Program-made: the position numbers and the translations under genes
The notes under the pieces: generated by a model
What the model was told of the DNA's origin: nothing
The model's database searches: none
Seen by the model: the letters and a program-made list of their open reading frames with translations, nothing else
In this document: one piece after another, positions 15,953 through 25,400 of the stretch
Numbering within the stretch: the first letter of the stretch is position 1
Layout: the number at the start of each line of letters is the position of its first letter
DNA from: Pseudodesulfovibrio sp.
GTDB taxonomy: Bacteria > Desulfobacterota > Desulfovibrionia > Desulfovibrionales > Desulfovibrionaceae
Direction of reading: 5' to 3'
NCBI GenBank assembly: GCA_016342345.1
Contig: JAEINO010000003.1
Location: forward strand, 1 to 64,000
Length of the DNA stretch: 64,000 nt

Positions 15953-16751
15953 CAGGAATTTTTCCTGTACCTCCGGCCTGATAGAGGACCTGAACCTGAG
16001 CACGGTCTGTTCTTCGGCCAAATGCCCGAACATGTGGGAGTGCTATTCAAGAAACGTGGCTACTTTTCTGGTCATGGGCGAAATATGCACTCGCAATTGT
16101 GCGTATTGCAATATCACCTCAGGAGATCTCGAAGCCATTGATCCGGGCGAACCAGCCCGAGTTGCCGAGGCCGCAAAACGACTCGAACTGAAGCATGTGG
16201 TCGTCACATCTGTAACCCGCGACGATCTGCCTGATGGCGGGGCAGAGCATTTTGCATCCATCATCAAGACCGTTCGTTCGGAATTGCCAACCTGCACCAT
16301 CGAAGTGCTCATTCCAGATTTTCAAGGCAATGAAAACGCATTGAAAACCGTGCTCGATGCAAAACCAAACGTTCTCAATCACAATCTTGAGACCGTCCCG
16401 GACCTCTATGATACGATCCGCCCCCAGGCAAACTACCAACAAAGCCTGGACCTGCTGACAAACTCCAAACGGCTGGCACCGGGCATTCCCACCAAAAGTG
16501 GCCTCATGGTCGGTCTGGGCGAAACAGACGAACAGATCATGACCGTGCTCGACGATCTCGCGGCCATTGGGTGCGACATAGTGACCATCGGCCAATACAT
16601 GCAGCCCACCCGCCATCACCCGTTGGTGAAACGGTATGTGGAGCCTGAAATCTTTGATAAATACGCAGAGGCAGGACACGCCAAAGGCATCCGAAACATG
16701 TTCAGCGCACCGCTGGTCAGATCAAGCTATAATGCGGACAAGTTCGTTTAG
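15873..16751 (+). CDS. lipA: lipoyl synthase LipA (radical SAM)
   Basis: 292 residues. Auxiliary cluster cysteines 46, 51 and 57 (VCSSAKCPNMWEC), radical SAM cysteines 72, 76 and 79 (CTRNCAYC) and the C-terminal RSSY serine that ligates the auxiliary cluster are all present. It inserts two sulfur atoms into the octanoyl chain. The start is uncertain: ATG at 15873 or 15882 both lie inside lipB. The stop overlaps the stop region of the convergent recJ by 4 bp. Confidence 0.95.
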   Translation: MPRMPLPKNSEKPLRIPPWLRIKLPNSRNFSCTSGLIEDLNLSTVCSSAKCPNMWECYSRNVATFLVMGEICTRNCAYCNITSGDLEAIDPGEPARVAEAAKRLELKHVVVTSVTRDDLPDGGAEHFASIIKTVRSELPTCTIEVLIPDFQGNENALKTVLDAKPNVLNHNLETVPDLYDTIRPQANYQQSLDLLTNSKRLAPGIPTKSGLMVGLGETDEQIMTVLDDLAAIGCDIVTIGQYMQPTRHHPLVKRYVEPEIFDKYAEAGHAKGIRNMFSAPLVRSSYNADKFV

Positions 16752-18457
16752 AAATTCCAGTCCCGGATTCGCAGATCTATCTTGGGAATCCCCCGGAACC
16801 GGTCGATTTTCGGGGTAAAGGCAAAACGCATGACCCTGCCCTGAAGAGAACGGGGAAGCTTGTCAGCCATTCGCCATGCCTTGCCAGGCAATCGCGCACC
16901 GGTTTCCTCGTCAGCCAGAACCAGCTTGACGTGCTCTCGATCACGCCCGAAAGTGGTATGTTCGGCAACGGTCACCGGCTTGGTGGCAAAAACAGGCTCA
17001 GGATTTCCCATGCCGAAAGGCTGTAACATTTCCAGCTCGTTGAGCAGGACATTGTTGATATTTGAAAACGCCAGTTCATGGTCAAGCTTCAACGTCGGGG
17101 TCAACAAATCCGGTCCCAACTGCCTGATGACCTGAGCATTGAACTGGTCGCGCAGGGCGTGTAAATTATCCGACAGAAGCGACATGCCAGCCGCCTGCCT
17201 GTGCCCGCCAAAACCATTGAGAATCGGACTGAGTGCCTTTAATCCCTCATATAAATCAAACTCTGAAATGCTTCGTCCCGACCCCTTGAGCATTCCTTCA
17301 GAACTCTCTGGCGAGCAAAGGATGAGAGTCGGACGATAATACTTCTCGGCAACTCGTGAGGCCACAATGCCAATGATGCCGGGATGCCAATGATCCGCGT
17401 AAAGCACCAGTCCGGGCATATGCTTCATGGACTCGGCCTGGGCAAAGGCTTCCTCCGATATTTCCTGCTCCTGACGGCGGCGTTCCAGATTAATGGAATT
17501 GAGTTCCTCGGCAATGGGCATGGCCGTGTCAAAACTATCGGTCAGCAAAAGATCAAGAGCCTTGCCCGGATCACCCATACGCCCGGCAGCATTGATACGG
17601 GGGGCAAGATTAAACCCGATCTGCCCGGCCCCAAGTTCGGCCTGCCGTTCATAATCACTGACCACCTTCAGGGCTGCCATGCCGGGCCGTTTGGCCTCCT
17701 TGATAAGCAAAAGACCGTTCTTGACCAGGATACGATTCTGCTCCGTGAGACTGACCACATCGGCAATGGTTCCAAGAGCTACAAGATCAAGGAGGGGCCG
17801 GACGTCCACCGGTTCGCCAGGCATCAGCTTGTTGAGGGCAATCATGAGCATGAAGGCCACACCGACACCAGCCAGATCAGCACACGGGCCGCCTTCCTTC
17901 AGACGAGGATTGCACACGGCATGAGCATCAGGAAGCTCGTCACCTGGCGTATGATGATCGGTAACCACCACCATCATGCCCAGTTCACGAGCTCGTGCGA
18001 CCGATTCAATGTCGGAGACGCCACAATCCACGGTCAGGAGAATCTGTGCGCCATCGGCAGCCAATTGCTCCACGCCGGCAATATTCACGCCGTACCCTTC
18101 CTCCATCCGATTTGGCAGATGATACATGATTTCAATGCCATGCATGGAAAAAAATTGTTTGACCACAGCCGTTGCCGTGATGCCGTCCACATCATAATCC
18201 CCCCAGACGGCCAAAGTACGACCTTCGGCTATGCCTTTGGCAAGGACTTCGGCAGCATCGGTGAGTCCTGGTATCTCGGCAGGGCTGGCCATGTGCCGCA
18301 ACAATGGACTGAGAAACTTGTCCATGCTTTCGACGCTTGTCAGCCCTCTGTTCCATAGGATTTCGACAATAAGCGGAGAGACTGACAACTCCTCGGCCAT
18401 GGACACGACAGACGGCGGCGTGGAATCCGCGTTGCGGGGCTTCCAGATACAAGGCAA
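16748..18457 (-). CDS. recJ: single-stranded-DNA-specific 5'-3' exonuclease RecJ
   Basis: 569 residues. The DHH phosphoesterase motifs are intact: GDYDVDG (motif I, ~86-92), TVDCG (142-146), DHH (167-169), followed by the DHHA1 part with GSGRSIS and GFGGHRQAAG and the C-terminal OB-like domain. Length matches RecJ. It degrades ssDNA in RecF-type recombination and mismatch repair. The start is TTG at 18457 with an AGGAAG site 7-8 nt upstream. Last gene of a long leftward cluster. Confidence 0.95.
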   Translation of the reverse strand: MPCIWKPRNADSTPPSVVSMAEELSVSPLIVEILWNRGLTSVESMDKFLSPLLRHMASPAEIPGLTDAAEVLAKGIAEGRTLAVWGDYDVDGITATAVVKQFFSMHGIEIMYHLPNRMEEGYGVNIAGVEQLAADGAQILLTVDCGVSDIESVARARELGMMVVVTDHHTPGDELPDAHAVCNPRLKEGGPCADLAGVGVAFMLMIALNKLMPGEPVDVRPLLDLVALGTIADVVSLTEQNRILVKNGLLLIKEAKRPGMAALKVVSDYERQAELGAGQIGFNLAPRINAAGRMGDPGKALDLLLTDSFDTAMPIAEELNSINLERRRQEQEISEEAFAQAESMKHMPGLVLYADHWHPGIIGIVASRVAEKYYRPTLILCSPESSEGMLKGSGRSISEFDLYEGLKALSPILNGFGGHRQAAGMSLLSDNLHALRDQFNAQVIRQLGPDLLTPTLKLDHELAFSNINNVLLNELEMLQPFGMGNPEPVFATKPVTVAEHTTFGRDREHVKLVLADEETGARLPGKAWRMADKLPRSLQGRVMRFAFTPKIDRFRGIPKIDLRIRDWNF

Positions 18458-18475
18458 ATCAGACTTCCTATGTGG

Positions 18476-19336
18476 TTATGAGAGCAATTTGACGAACTGC
18501 TCTATTTCTTCGGATTCAGCCAATTCCTCGGCAATTTCCATGATTTCATCCATTTCGACCTCGACATCCGCACACAACGATTCGACCTTGGCTGCATGCA
18601 AGCCATCCGGATCTTCCACGGTATGAGCCACACAGTCGGCAAGGCATATTATTGCGGATTCGTTGGAATGCTCGGGTGCAAGGGCCGGGGAATGATGCCA
18701 ATTAACCGGCTCAACCAGATCAGCGGGCAGGTCCCAGGACCTGAGCACCAGAGAGCCGACCACTGCATGGTCAAGCCCCCAGTATTCATCCTCGGCTTCG
18801 GCATCGAGCATCTCTTCCCGCTCTGCCAGATTATACATGGCCTGCCAATCATCAGGACGCCGCATGGCAGTAATCAGCTTGCCGAGATCATGCAACAGAC
18901 CAACGGTAAAGAGATTATCCGGATTGCCTATTTCGGTCATGCGGGAAAGTTCCTTGCCTATCATGGCAACGAAAAACTGGTGCTTCCAATACTCACCAAG
19001 ATTAAAATCCCCGGGCATGTCGTATTTGGCTGTCAAACCGTTCACGCCCAGTGTGAGCACAATATTTCTGATCTCGGCCATACCAAGCACAGCGGCAGCG
19101 CGAGGTACTGATTTCACTTCAGCCTGAAGGCCATAATAGGCAGAATTAGCCAAGCTCAAAACGCGCGTGGTAAGCCCCTGATCCTTGCTAAGTGTCTCGC
19201 CCACATCTTGAAGGGACGCCATGGAGCCTCCCCCGGTCTGGACGAACAAGGTCTTCAAAACTTCCATGGAGAAGGGCAAATCCTCCCGCATCTGGGGAAG
19301 CTCCCGAAGAAAACTCTGAATACTTGACTGATTCAT
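18476..19336 (-). CDS. HDOD-domain signalling protein
   Basis: 286 residues from ATG 19336, preferred over one six codons upstream because AGGGAG lies correctly spaced before it. The protein is one HDOD domain: LPFSMEVLKTLF, RVLSLANSAYYGL, AAAVLGMAEIRNIVLTLGV and the HD-like LLHDLGKLI. HDOD proteins are non-catalytic relatives of HD-GYP phosphodiesterases that often act in signalling and motility. The C-terminus is very acidic. 18 bp upstream of recJ and in the same direction. Confidence 0.85.
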   Translation of the reverse strand: MNQSSIQSFLRELPQMREDLPFSMEVLKTLFVQTGGGSMASLQDVGETLSKDQGLTTRVLSLANSAYYGLQAEVKSVPRAAAVLGMAEIRNIVLTLGVNGLTAKYDMPGDFNLGEYWKHQFFVAMIGKELSRMTEIGNPDNLFTVGLLHDLGKLITAMRRPDDWQAMYNLAEREEMLDAEAEDEYWGLDHAVVGSLVLRSWDLPADLVEPVNWHHSPALAPEHSNESAIICLADCVAHTVEDPDGLHAAKVESLCADVEVEMDEIMEIAEELAESEEIEQFVKLLS

Positions 19337-19398
19337 GGAGACTCCCTGCCTCAATTTTCAGAACCGAGGCCATGCGACGCCAGAAGGCATCACGCCGA

Positions 19399-20337
19399 TC
19401 AATCCAGATTTAACAAAACAGGACCAGAAGAGGTTTGTCCTGCAGACTGCTCATCCGAGGCAGATTCCTCTGAGGGCTGTTCCCCGGAAGCCTTTTTCAC
19501 AACCGGTTTTTCAGCTCCGTCTTTCGACTCAATGGTTATATCCGGACCTTCATTCTCGCTGACATGTCCTTGATTTTTAAGGAATTCCCAGAACTGTTTG
19601 CTTTCCTTGAGATTCGGATTCACCTGCAAGCTCTTAATCAGGTATTTCTTGCAGCCATTGACATCGCCTTTCTCGTAATAACACCGCGCAATATTGTGAA
19701 AAAGGTGCTCATCGTTGGCGACCAGCCCCTCGGCACGAAGATAGTACTGCAACGCCTGTTCATACATCTTGTTCTTACGCATATTGATGCCAAAATCGTT
19801 GAAGAGATGCTTGTGCTCTTCTTCAAAGGCGGCTTCCAAATCCACCAGACGCTCGAAAATGTCATTGGCCTTTATCTGATCCCCACGATCCAGATATGTC
19901 AACCCCAGACCGAAGTTGGCACGAACATTTTCCTCGTCGATGGCCATGGCCTGCTTGTACTCGAATTCAGCACTGTAGGCTGCACCGCGCCCCCGATGCT
20001 TTTCGCCGCGCACAATGGCTCCATCCATCTCCTTGATGGCGGGAAACACGGTACTGACATAAAACTCCGGTTCGGGATTGAATTTGGTGAGAAAATCGTC
20101 GCGATCTATGTTGCGCTTGGGGCCGGAAGGAACGTAATTCTTGTTGAGCGGCTGAACGGAAACCCGACCATCGTCAAGCTCCTCGCCGCTCCAATACGTT
20201 TTTTGGATGGTTCTTCGCTGAGTCGTTCCGGTACCGATTTTGGCAACAGACTGCGTGGAAAAAATCCCTTTGATCTTCTCCGCGCCATCTCGGACTATTT
20301 CCTGCCCGCCAACAACCTTCTCTTCCTGCTCCGACAT
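19399..20337 (-). CDS. TPR-repeat protein, unknown function
   Basis: 312 residues from ATG 20337 (AAGGAG site 9 nt upstream; an in-frame TTG precedes it). An N-terminal ~90 residues of basic, low-complexity character are followed by tetratricopeptide repeats (~110-240; e.g. NVRANFGLGLTYLDRGDQIK and EQALQYYLRAEGLVANDEHL) and an acidic, Ser/Glu-rich tail. No signal peptide, so cytoplasmic. Similar TPR proteins are common in Desulfovibrio, and I assign no role. It sits 12 bp downstream of pyrF. Confidence 0.75.
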   Translation of the reverse strand: MSEQEEKVVGGQEIVRDGAEKIKGIFSTQSVAKIGTGTTQRRTIQKTYWSGEELDDGRVSVQPLNKNYVPSGPKRNIDRDDFLTKFNPEPEFYVSTVFPAIKEMDGAIVRGEKHRGRGAAYSAEFEYKQAMAIDEENVRANFGLGLTYLDRGDQIKANDIFERLVDLEAAFEEEHKHLFNDFGINMRKNKMYEQALQYYLRAEGLVANDEHLFHNIARCYYEKGDVNGCKKYLIKSLQVNPNLKESKQFWEFLKNQGHVSENEGPDITIESKDGAEKPVVKKASGEQPSEESASDEQSAGQTSSGPVLLNLD

Positions 20338-20349
20338 CAAGAAAACTCC

Positions 20350-21054
20350 TTACTCAGCCGACAGCATCTCCTCAACAATTGTGACAGCCGCATCCCGCGG
20401 GGATGATGCTCCTGTGACAGGCCTGCCAACTACCAGAAAATCCGAGCCGTTATGCACAGCCTGGGCCGGAGTGACAACCCGTCTCTGGTCATCGCCGCTC
20501 AATGTAGCGGGCCGGATGCCAGGAGTGAGGCAAATATATTCAGATCCGCAGGCAGACTTGATGTCCACAACCTCAAGACCAGAACAGACCACTCCATTTA
20601 GCCCATATTGCTTGGCTTTCACAGCTAGGTCAAGGGCCATCTCCGAAGGAGCGGGAGCACCGTCCACCGGGAGATCACCTGCAGCCATGCTGGTCAGCAT
20701 GGTCACGGCCAGGATAAGCGGCGGTTTTGCACCTGAAATTACTCCCTCGACACAGCCGACCATGGCGGCTTGCGCCATGCGTTCTCCCCCCAGAGCGTGG
20801 ATATTGACCATGTCCGCCCCGAGTCGTGCAGCCGAACGAACAGCGCCCTGAACGGTATTGGGAATATCAAAGAACTTCAGATCCAAAAAGACATTGAACC
20901 CCATATCCTTGAGGCCGGAAACAACCGCAGGCCCTTCGGCAGTGAACAATTCCAATCCTACTTTCATCCACGAGACAGCCCCCTTGAGGGAGCGAGCCAT
21001 GGACAGGGCGCGCGCGGCGTCCTTGAAATCAAGTGCTACAACCAGTTGTGCCAT
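20350..21054 (-). CDS. pyrF: orotidine 5'-phosphate decarboxylase
   Basis: 234 residues. [12 protein letters not shown], the substrate-binding KVGLELFT and the catalytic [14 protein letters not shown] (DxKxxD tetrad segment) identify PyrF, as does the phosphate loop VVGRPVTGA. It catalyses the last step of UMP synthesis. The ATG lies 26 bp inside the gmk gene, pointing to coupled translation. Confidence 0.96.
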   Translation of the reverse strand: MAQLVVALDFKDAARALSMARSLKGAVSWMKVGLELFTAEGPAVVSGLKDMGFNVFLDLKFFDIPNTVQGAVRSAARLGADMVNIHALGGERMAQAAMVGCVEGVISGAKPPLILAVTMLTSMAAGDLPVDGAPAPSEMALDLAVKAKQYGLNGVVCSGLEVVDIKSACGSEYICLTPGIRPATLSGDDQRRVVTPAQAVHNGSDFLVVGRPVTGASSPRDAAVTIVEEMLSAE

Positions 21055-21688
21055 TGTCTTCCCAGGTTCCCATTATGTTATCTAAAATGCCGGAACGCAA
21101 CGACGGCTTGCAGCGTCCTGCCAAATATACGGCCCGAAGTTCCTGATACGCCATCTCCAGATCGTCATTGATGATCCAATAGTCGAAATTCGTGGCCTGC
21201 TCCATTTCACCGAGCGCATTCCCCAAACGACAGAGAATGGATTCATTGGAATCCATGCCACGCCCTCTGAGCCTGCGAACCAGTTCCTCACGAGATGGAG
21301 GCAGGACAAAGACGAAAGTCCCCTTGTAAAAGGTCTTCTTGAGTTGTCTCGCGCCCTGAACATCAATGTCAAAAAGGACGTCCTTGCCCGCATCAAGCAT
21401 CCTCTCCACCGGCTTGGTGGCCGTACCATAAAAATTGCCGTGGACTTCGGCCCATTCACAAAAATCGCCACGACTGCGCATGGCGACAAATTTATCACGG
21501 CTCACGAAGTTGTATTCGCGCCCATCCTTCTCTTCACCACGTGGAGCGCGAGTGGTGAAGGATACGGAAAATGCAAAATTGGGAAATTCCCTGCGAAGCA
21601 TCTCTATGAGTGTGCTTTTCCCGGTACCACTGGGTGCACAAACAACCAAAACCTGCCCCAGTCGAAAAGTATGATCGTGGATGCTCAA
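21029..21688 (-). CDS. gmk: guanylate kinase
   Basis: 219 residues. P-loop APSGTGKST, the GMP-binding [20 protein letters not shown] segment and [12 protein letters not shown] are diagnostic. It converts GMP to GDP. The start is a TTG right after the TAA of the remA-like gene, with GAGGGGG upstream. Compared with the usual gmk-rpoZ pairing, here gmk is followed by pyrF and no rpoZ is in the window. Confidence 0.96.
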   Translation of the reverse strand: MSIHDHTFRLGQVLVVCAPSGTGKSTLIEMLRREFPNFAFSVSFTTRAPRGEEKDGREYNFVSRDKFVAMRSRGDFCEWAEVHGNFYGTATKPVERMLDAGKDVLFDIDVQGARQLKKTFYKGTFVFVLPPSREELVRRLRGRGMDSNESILCRLGNALGEMEQATNFDYWIINDDLEMAYQELRAVYLAGRCKPSLRSGILDNIMGTWEDNGTTGCST

Positions 21689-21943
21689 TTAATCCCCCTC
21701 TTCCGCACTAAAACGCTGGCCGATGGTCTCGGCCTGGATGGCGGACAGGATGACATGATTGGAATCCGTAACAATGATTGCCCTGGTTTTACGGCCCTGA
21801 GTCGCATCAATGAGTCGTCCTTCCTGACGAGCGTCTTCCCTGAGACGACGCATGGGCGCGCTCGTGGGATTGACGATTGAAACAACCCGGCCAAGGACCA
21901 CGAAATTACCAAAACCAACGTTGAGTAATCCCTGTTTCTGCAT
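21689..21943 (-). CDS. remA: RemA-like (DUF370) regulatory protein
   Basis: 84 residues: [40 protein letters not shown] and the [20 protein letters not shown] segment are the conserved body of the DUF370/RemA family. In Bacillus subtilis RemA is a DNA-binding activator of biofilm matrix genes; the family is widely conserved next to yicC and gmk, as here. Function in this lineage is not known to me. Confidence 0.9.
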   Translation of the reverse strand: MQKQGLLNVGFGNFVVLGRVVSIVNPTSAPMRRLREDARQEGRLIDATQGRKTRAIIVTDSNHVILSAIQAETIGQRFSAEEGD

Positions 21944-21992
21944 AGTTACCTGCCAATCAGTTTATGAAAATTTTCCTGACGGTTTCGAAAAT

Positions 21993-22033
21993 CCCGAATG
22001 GCTCGCCTGTATGTCACGGGCACGCCATTCGGG
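21993..22033 (-). terminator. terminator-like hairpin between yicC and remA
   Basis: Stem CCCGAATGGC (21993-22002) with GCCATTCGGG (22024-22033), continued inside the loop by GCCTGT pairing with ACGGGC. On the minus strand it is followed by ATTTTC, a weak T-tract. It could partly terminate transcription from yicC into remA-gmk-pyrF, or act as a processing site. Confidence 0.55.
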
Positions 22034-22050
22034 TTCATTTCAGCAAAGAA

Positions 22051-22932
22051 TTATTCTATGTTCTGTACCTGCTCACGACATTTTTCCAATTCAGCCTTGA
22101 AATCCACCACCAGACGACTGCACGTGGTGTCCTGAGCCTTGTTGCCACAGGTATTGATCTCGCGGAAAGTTTCCTGCAAGAGAAAATCAAGCTTCTTGCC
22201 GACATCGCCCTTGGAATTGAGAACCTCACGAAGTCGCTCAAGGTGAGCATCCAGCCGGGTCAACTCCTCGGAAACATCCAGCTTGTCGGTCAGATGTGCC
22301 ACTTCCTGAAGCATCCGATCCTCGGAAAATTCAGCACCAGCAGACTCAAGCATATCAACGATACGCTGCGTCAGATTGGTCTTCTTTTCTTCCAGGATAT
22401 CAGGAATACGCACGGCGATCTTATCGGCAGTTTCACGAAGAACGTCCAGACGCGACAGCATGTCGGCAACCATGGCATCGCCCTCCACGGAACGAGAACC
22501 AACCCAATCCTTGAGCGCAACTTTCAGGCCGGCGGTCAGGCTCGCGGCCAGACCCGGATCCGGTTCACTACCGGTATCACGCCACAACGACGACATTGTC
22601 AGCAGCCTGTTGTAATCAGGCTCGAAACTGCGCCCCTGGCTCAAGGCCAGCTTATCCATCTGCCCGCACATGGCATTGGCCATTGTTTCATTGAATGTGA
22701 CACCAAGTATCGCAGCATTCAAAACATCCAGATTCAGGGAAATATCCACACGACCACGCGAAGCGTATTTGCGGACAACCTTTTCCCAACCGTTTTCCAG
22801 GCCGCGAAGAGATCCGGGCATTCTCCACTTTACGTCGAGAAACCGTCCATTGACGCTTTTTATTTCCCAAACATGAGTCCATGAATCTTCATTGGTCTCA
22901 CACCGGCCAAAACCTGTCATGCTAACGGGCAT
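22051..22932 (-). CDS. yicC: YicC-family endoribonuclease
   Basis: 293 residues. The start MTGFGRCE and WEIKSVNGRFLD match the N-terminal block of YicC; the C-terminal DUF1732 part is visible in GKKLDFLLQETFREINTCGN and the conserved end AELEKCREQVQNIE. E. coli YicC is an RNase acting on small RNAs such as RyhB. Clustered with remA and gmk as in many bacteria. Confidence 0.92.
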   Translation of the reverse strand: MPVSMTGFGRCETNEDSWTHVWEIKSVNGRFLDVKWRMPGSLRGLENGWEKVVRKYASRGRVDISLNLDVLNAAILGVTFNETMANAMCGQMDKLALSQGRSFEPDYNRLLTMSSLWRDTGSEPDPGLAASLTAGLKVALKDWVGSRSVEGDAMVADMLSRLDVLRETADKIAVRIPDILEEKKTNLTQRIVDMLESAGAEFSEDRMLQEVAHLTDKLDVSEELTRLDAHLERLREVLNSKGDVGKKLDFLLQETFREINTCGNKAQDTTCSRLVVDFKAELEKCREQVQNIE

Positions 22933-22936
22933 ATGA

Positions 22937-23473
22937 TTATTCCTTATGTTTATTGAGCTTGGTCTTATACGACAGACGCAATTTTGTCAGCCGCGATTTC
23001 ATATCCCCCCCCGCATAGTCCGGGAAGGTCCATGGAAAATCAACCCACTGTTTTTTCTGCCAAATCAAAGTCAGATCGGCCCATATGCCGTCTTTCAAAT
23101 ATATTCGATGAGAAAAATTCTTTCCGGTTGCAAGCACCAGGCTCTGCATGGTGATGAACCCGGGATCAAGATTGAACACCCTTTTCCCGTTCAACTCGTA
23201 CCTGCCTTCAAGGGAGTTGGTAAACAATTTGATGTCAGCCAACTCTTCCAACGGACGCAACGACTTGAACTCGAGAATCCGCCGGGTAATGGGCGTACCA
23301 AGCTCCTCGTCATAGTAGCCGGTCTGGTCAAAGGAAAACTCTTTCGACACACCATCGGCAGGACCGAACTGCGCTTCCAGTTCCTGCAGCAAATCAGGCC
23401 AGAACTCGACCCAACGGGCACTGAGAATGGAAATAACCAGAAGACCGGGATCGGGAATCTTCGGCATACTCAC
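22937..23473 (-). CDS. DUF4416-family protein
   Basis: 178 residues. The sequence opens MSMPKIPDPGLLVISILSAR and contains FGPADGVSKEFSFDQTGYYD, features I associate with the DUF4416 family of deltaproteobacteria and related groups. Function unknown. The GTG start overlaps the mtaB stop by 4 bp and yicC begins 4 bp after its stop, so it belongs to the same transcript. Confidence 0.75.
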   Translation of the reverse strand: MSMPKIPDPGLLVISILSARWVEFWPDLLQELEAQFGPADGVSKEFSFDQTGYYDEELGTPITRRILEFKSLRPLEELADIKLFTNSLEGRYELNGKRVFNLDPGFITMQSLVLATGKNFSHRIYLKDGIWADLTLIWQKKQWVDFPWTFPDYAGGDMKSRLTKLRLSYKTKLNKHKE

Positions 23474-24777
23474 GATGCCTTCTCCGTGGATTCCACCAGC
23501 ACGATGCCCTTTTCAAGACCGACAGGCCGTGCCCGAATCAGCGAACGAAGCTTGGCACCGGCAGGCAACTCGGTAAACCTGCACGCGGCGTAATACTCGC
23601 TAACCCCGCGCCCCTGAACATCCTGAATAAGGACATCAAGATGCGGCAATTCCAGAAGACTTTCCTGAAAACACTGTCTCTTTCCATTTACCAATTTCCG
23701 AAGTTGAGCAGCACGCTGCTTGCGAATAGGAACTTCCACCGGATTGTCCATATTGGCCGCCCTGGTATCGGGACGCTCGGAATAGGGAAAAACATGGGCA
23801 TATGTCAACGGCAGCTTTCGACAAAACTCCAGAGTAGTCTCGAACTGCGCCTCTGTCTCACCGGGAAATCCGGCAATGATATCAGCACCAAGCCCCATGA
23901 CCGGCCAGACCTTTTTCATGCGAGCCATGAAATCCAACGCACTCTGGGGGCTGTAATGCCCACGCCCCATTGCCTTGAGAATATCCGAGTCGCCACTTTG
24001 CAGGGAAATATGAAATTGGGGGCACACCATGGTGGAGGCAGACAGAATATCCACGGCCTTGTCAGTGAGTTGCCCCGGTTCAACAGAGGAAATGCGGAAT
24101 CGTGCCCGACCGGCCCAATCCAGGCCAAACTCACGCTCAAGTCTCGTGATCAGATCCCAAAAATCGGGCCGTCCCTCAAGATCTCGCCCAAAATGACGCA
24201 AATTGATGCCACTCAGGATAAATTCGCGAAACCCACCTGCCAGTAACCGGGAAACCTCGGCCACCACATCGTCCATGGGACGACTGACGGACTTGCCGCG
24301 AGTCAAGGGAACAATGCAATATGTACAATAGTGGGAACATCCGTCCTGAACCTTGACCACGGCTCGCGATCGCCCGTACCCGTTGATGGAAAATGGGGCA
24401 AACCGGGGTTTGTCATTTCCCGGAAGAGCCTTTGCATCAGGACCGGCCAGCAACAATGCCTTGTCTTCCTGAGAGACCACCCGAATAATTCCCGGCAGTT
24501 GCCAAAGCTCTTCAGACATGACCTGGGCAGCACACCCGGTGATGATAATTCCAGCCTCTGGATTGTCACGGTTCAGTCGACGCACGGACTGACGAAGATC
24601 GGCCACGGCATTGGCTGTCACAGCGCAGGAGTTGACGAGAATGATGTCAGCCTTTTCCGGCGAATCAACCTCATGGGCCTCATGCCCATTTCCCTTCCTG
24701 GCCCAAGCCTCGGAAATGGAACGTGTTTCATATTGGTTGATCTTGCAACCCAGGGTAGCGGTATAAAAGGTAATCAT
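23470..24777 (-). CDS. mtaB: tRNA t6A37 methylthiotransferase MtaB
   Basis: 435 residues. An N-terminal MTTase domain with Cys ligands (TLGCKINQYET; VNSCAV; ITGCAAQ) precedes the radical SAM motif CSHYCTYC and a C-terminal TRAM-like domain. This layout with the CKxNQ start is MtaB/YqeV, which turns t6A37 into ms2t6A37. It uses the product of the t6A pathway that the tsaC gene at 1.8 kb begins. First gene of the leftward cluster; the 59 bp upstream are shared with the divergent lipoprotein gene. Confidence 0.93.
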   Translation of the reverse strand: MITFYTATLGCKINQYETRSISEAWARKGNGHEAHEVDSPEKADIILVNSCAVTANAVADLRQSVRRLNRDNPEAGIIITGCAAQVMSEELWQLPGIIRVVSQEDKALLLAGPDAKALPGNDKPRFAPFSINGYGRSRAVVKVQDGCSHYCTYCIVPLTRGKSVSRPMDDVVAEVSRLLAGGFREFILSGINLRHFGRDLEGRPDFWDLITRLEREFGLDWAGRARFRISSVEPGQLTDKAVDILSASTMVCPQFHISLQSGDSDILKAMGRGHYSPQSALDFMARMKKVWPVMGLGADIIAGFPGETEAQFETTLEFCRKLPLTYAHVFPYSERPDTRAANMDNPVEVPIRKQRAAQLRKLVNGKRQCFQESLLELPHLDVLIQDVQGRGVSEYYAACRFTELPAGAKLRSLIRARPVGLEKGIVLVESTEKAS

Positions 24778-24836
24778 GTATTGTGGGCCTGTTGCCTTGA
24801 TGAACTATTCAACATTTTAGAGGATATTGGCATTCA

Positions 24837-25340
24837 ATGACAAAAATATTTCTGAGCCTGACCCTTGCCTTGGTCCTTCTCGCCGGTTGTGGAGCACCAT
24901 CCCCCAAGCTTGCAGGAAATCTCTCCATGACGGTCAAGGATTACCAGCAGGCAGCCGACTACTATGAAAAAGCCCTGAAAGACGACCCTGATTCAGTAAT
25001 GCTGCTGACCAACCTTGGTCGTGCGTACTACAATCTCGGTGAATACGACAAGGCCGAAACGAACTTCAAGGGAGCCACCCAGGTACAAAATGGCTACCCC
25101 ACCGCTGACTTCTACCTGGGCCTGTGTGCCATCGCCAAAGGAGACAGGCAGGCCGGATTCGATATTTTCGACAAGTTCCGGTACATTGGCAAATCCCATG
25201 TTACCAAGTCCGTCAGGAGCATGTCCAAGCAGTTGACTGACAACACGGACGACTCCAACGACTACCTCATCCAAAAGATGTTCCAGGCCTGGAACGATGG
25301 CATGCAGGCGGAGCATCAGGCAGAGACCGGCAGAAATTAG
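24837..25340 (+). CDS. TPR lipoprotein
   Basis: 167 residues. A lipoprotein signal ends in LLAGC (Cys19). Two TPRs follow (YQQAADYYEKALKDDPDSVM and LGRAYYNLGEYDKAETNFKG), then a third helical pair. It should be anchored in a membrane facing the periplasm. With the next gene it forms a pair of small TPR lipoproteins of the same layout, possibly scaffolds for an envelope complex. No specific role can be assigned. Confidence 0.8.
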   Translation: MTKIFLSLTLALVLLAGCGAPSPKLAGNLSMTVKDYQQAADYYEKALKDDPDSVMLLTNLGRAYYNLGEYDKAETNFKGATQVQNGYPTADFYLGLCAIAKGDRQAGFDIFDKFRYIGKSHVTKSVRSMSKQLTDNTDDSNDYLIQKMFQAWNDGMQAEHQAETGRN

Positions 25341-25400
25341 CCACAAACAACGCCCTGCAGTTAGTGGGGCCTAATCCATTCTCTCACAAGGGTCAATGGA

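Noticed and set aside
16141-16679. Antisense frame of ~186 codons opposite lipA
   Set aside because: Shadow of lipA codon bias; the sense strand carries complete radical SAM motifs.
17384-18358. 324-codon frame on the plus strand opposite recJ
   Set aside because: Composition typical of a reverse-complement shadow (His/Gly/Arg rich) and recJ motifs are intact on the other strand.
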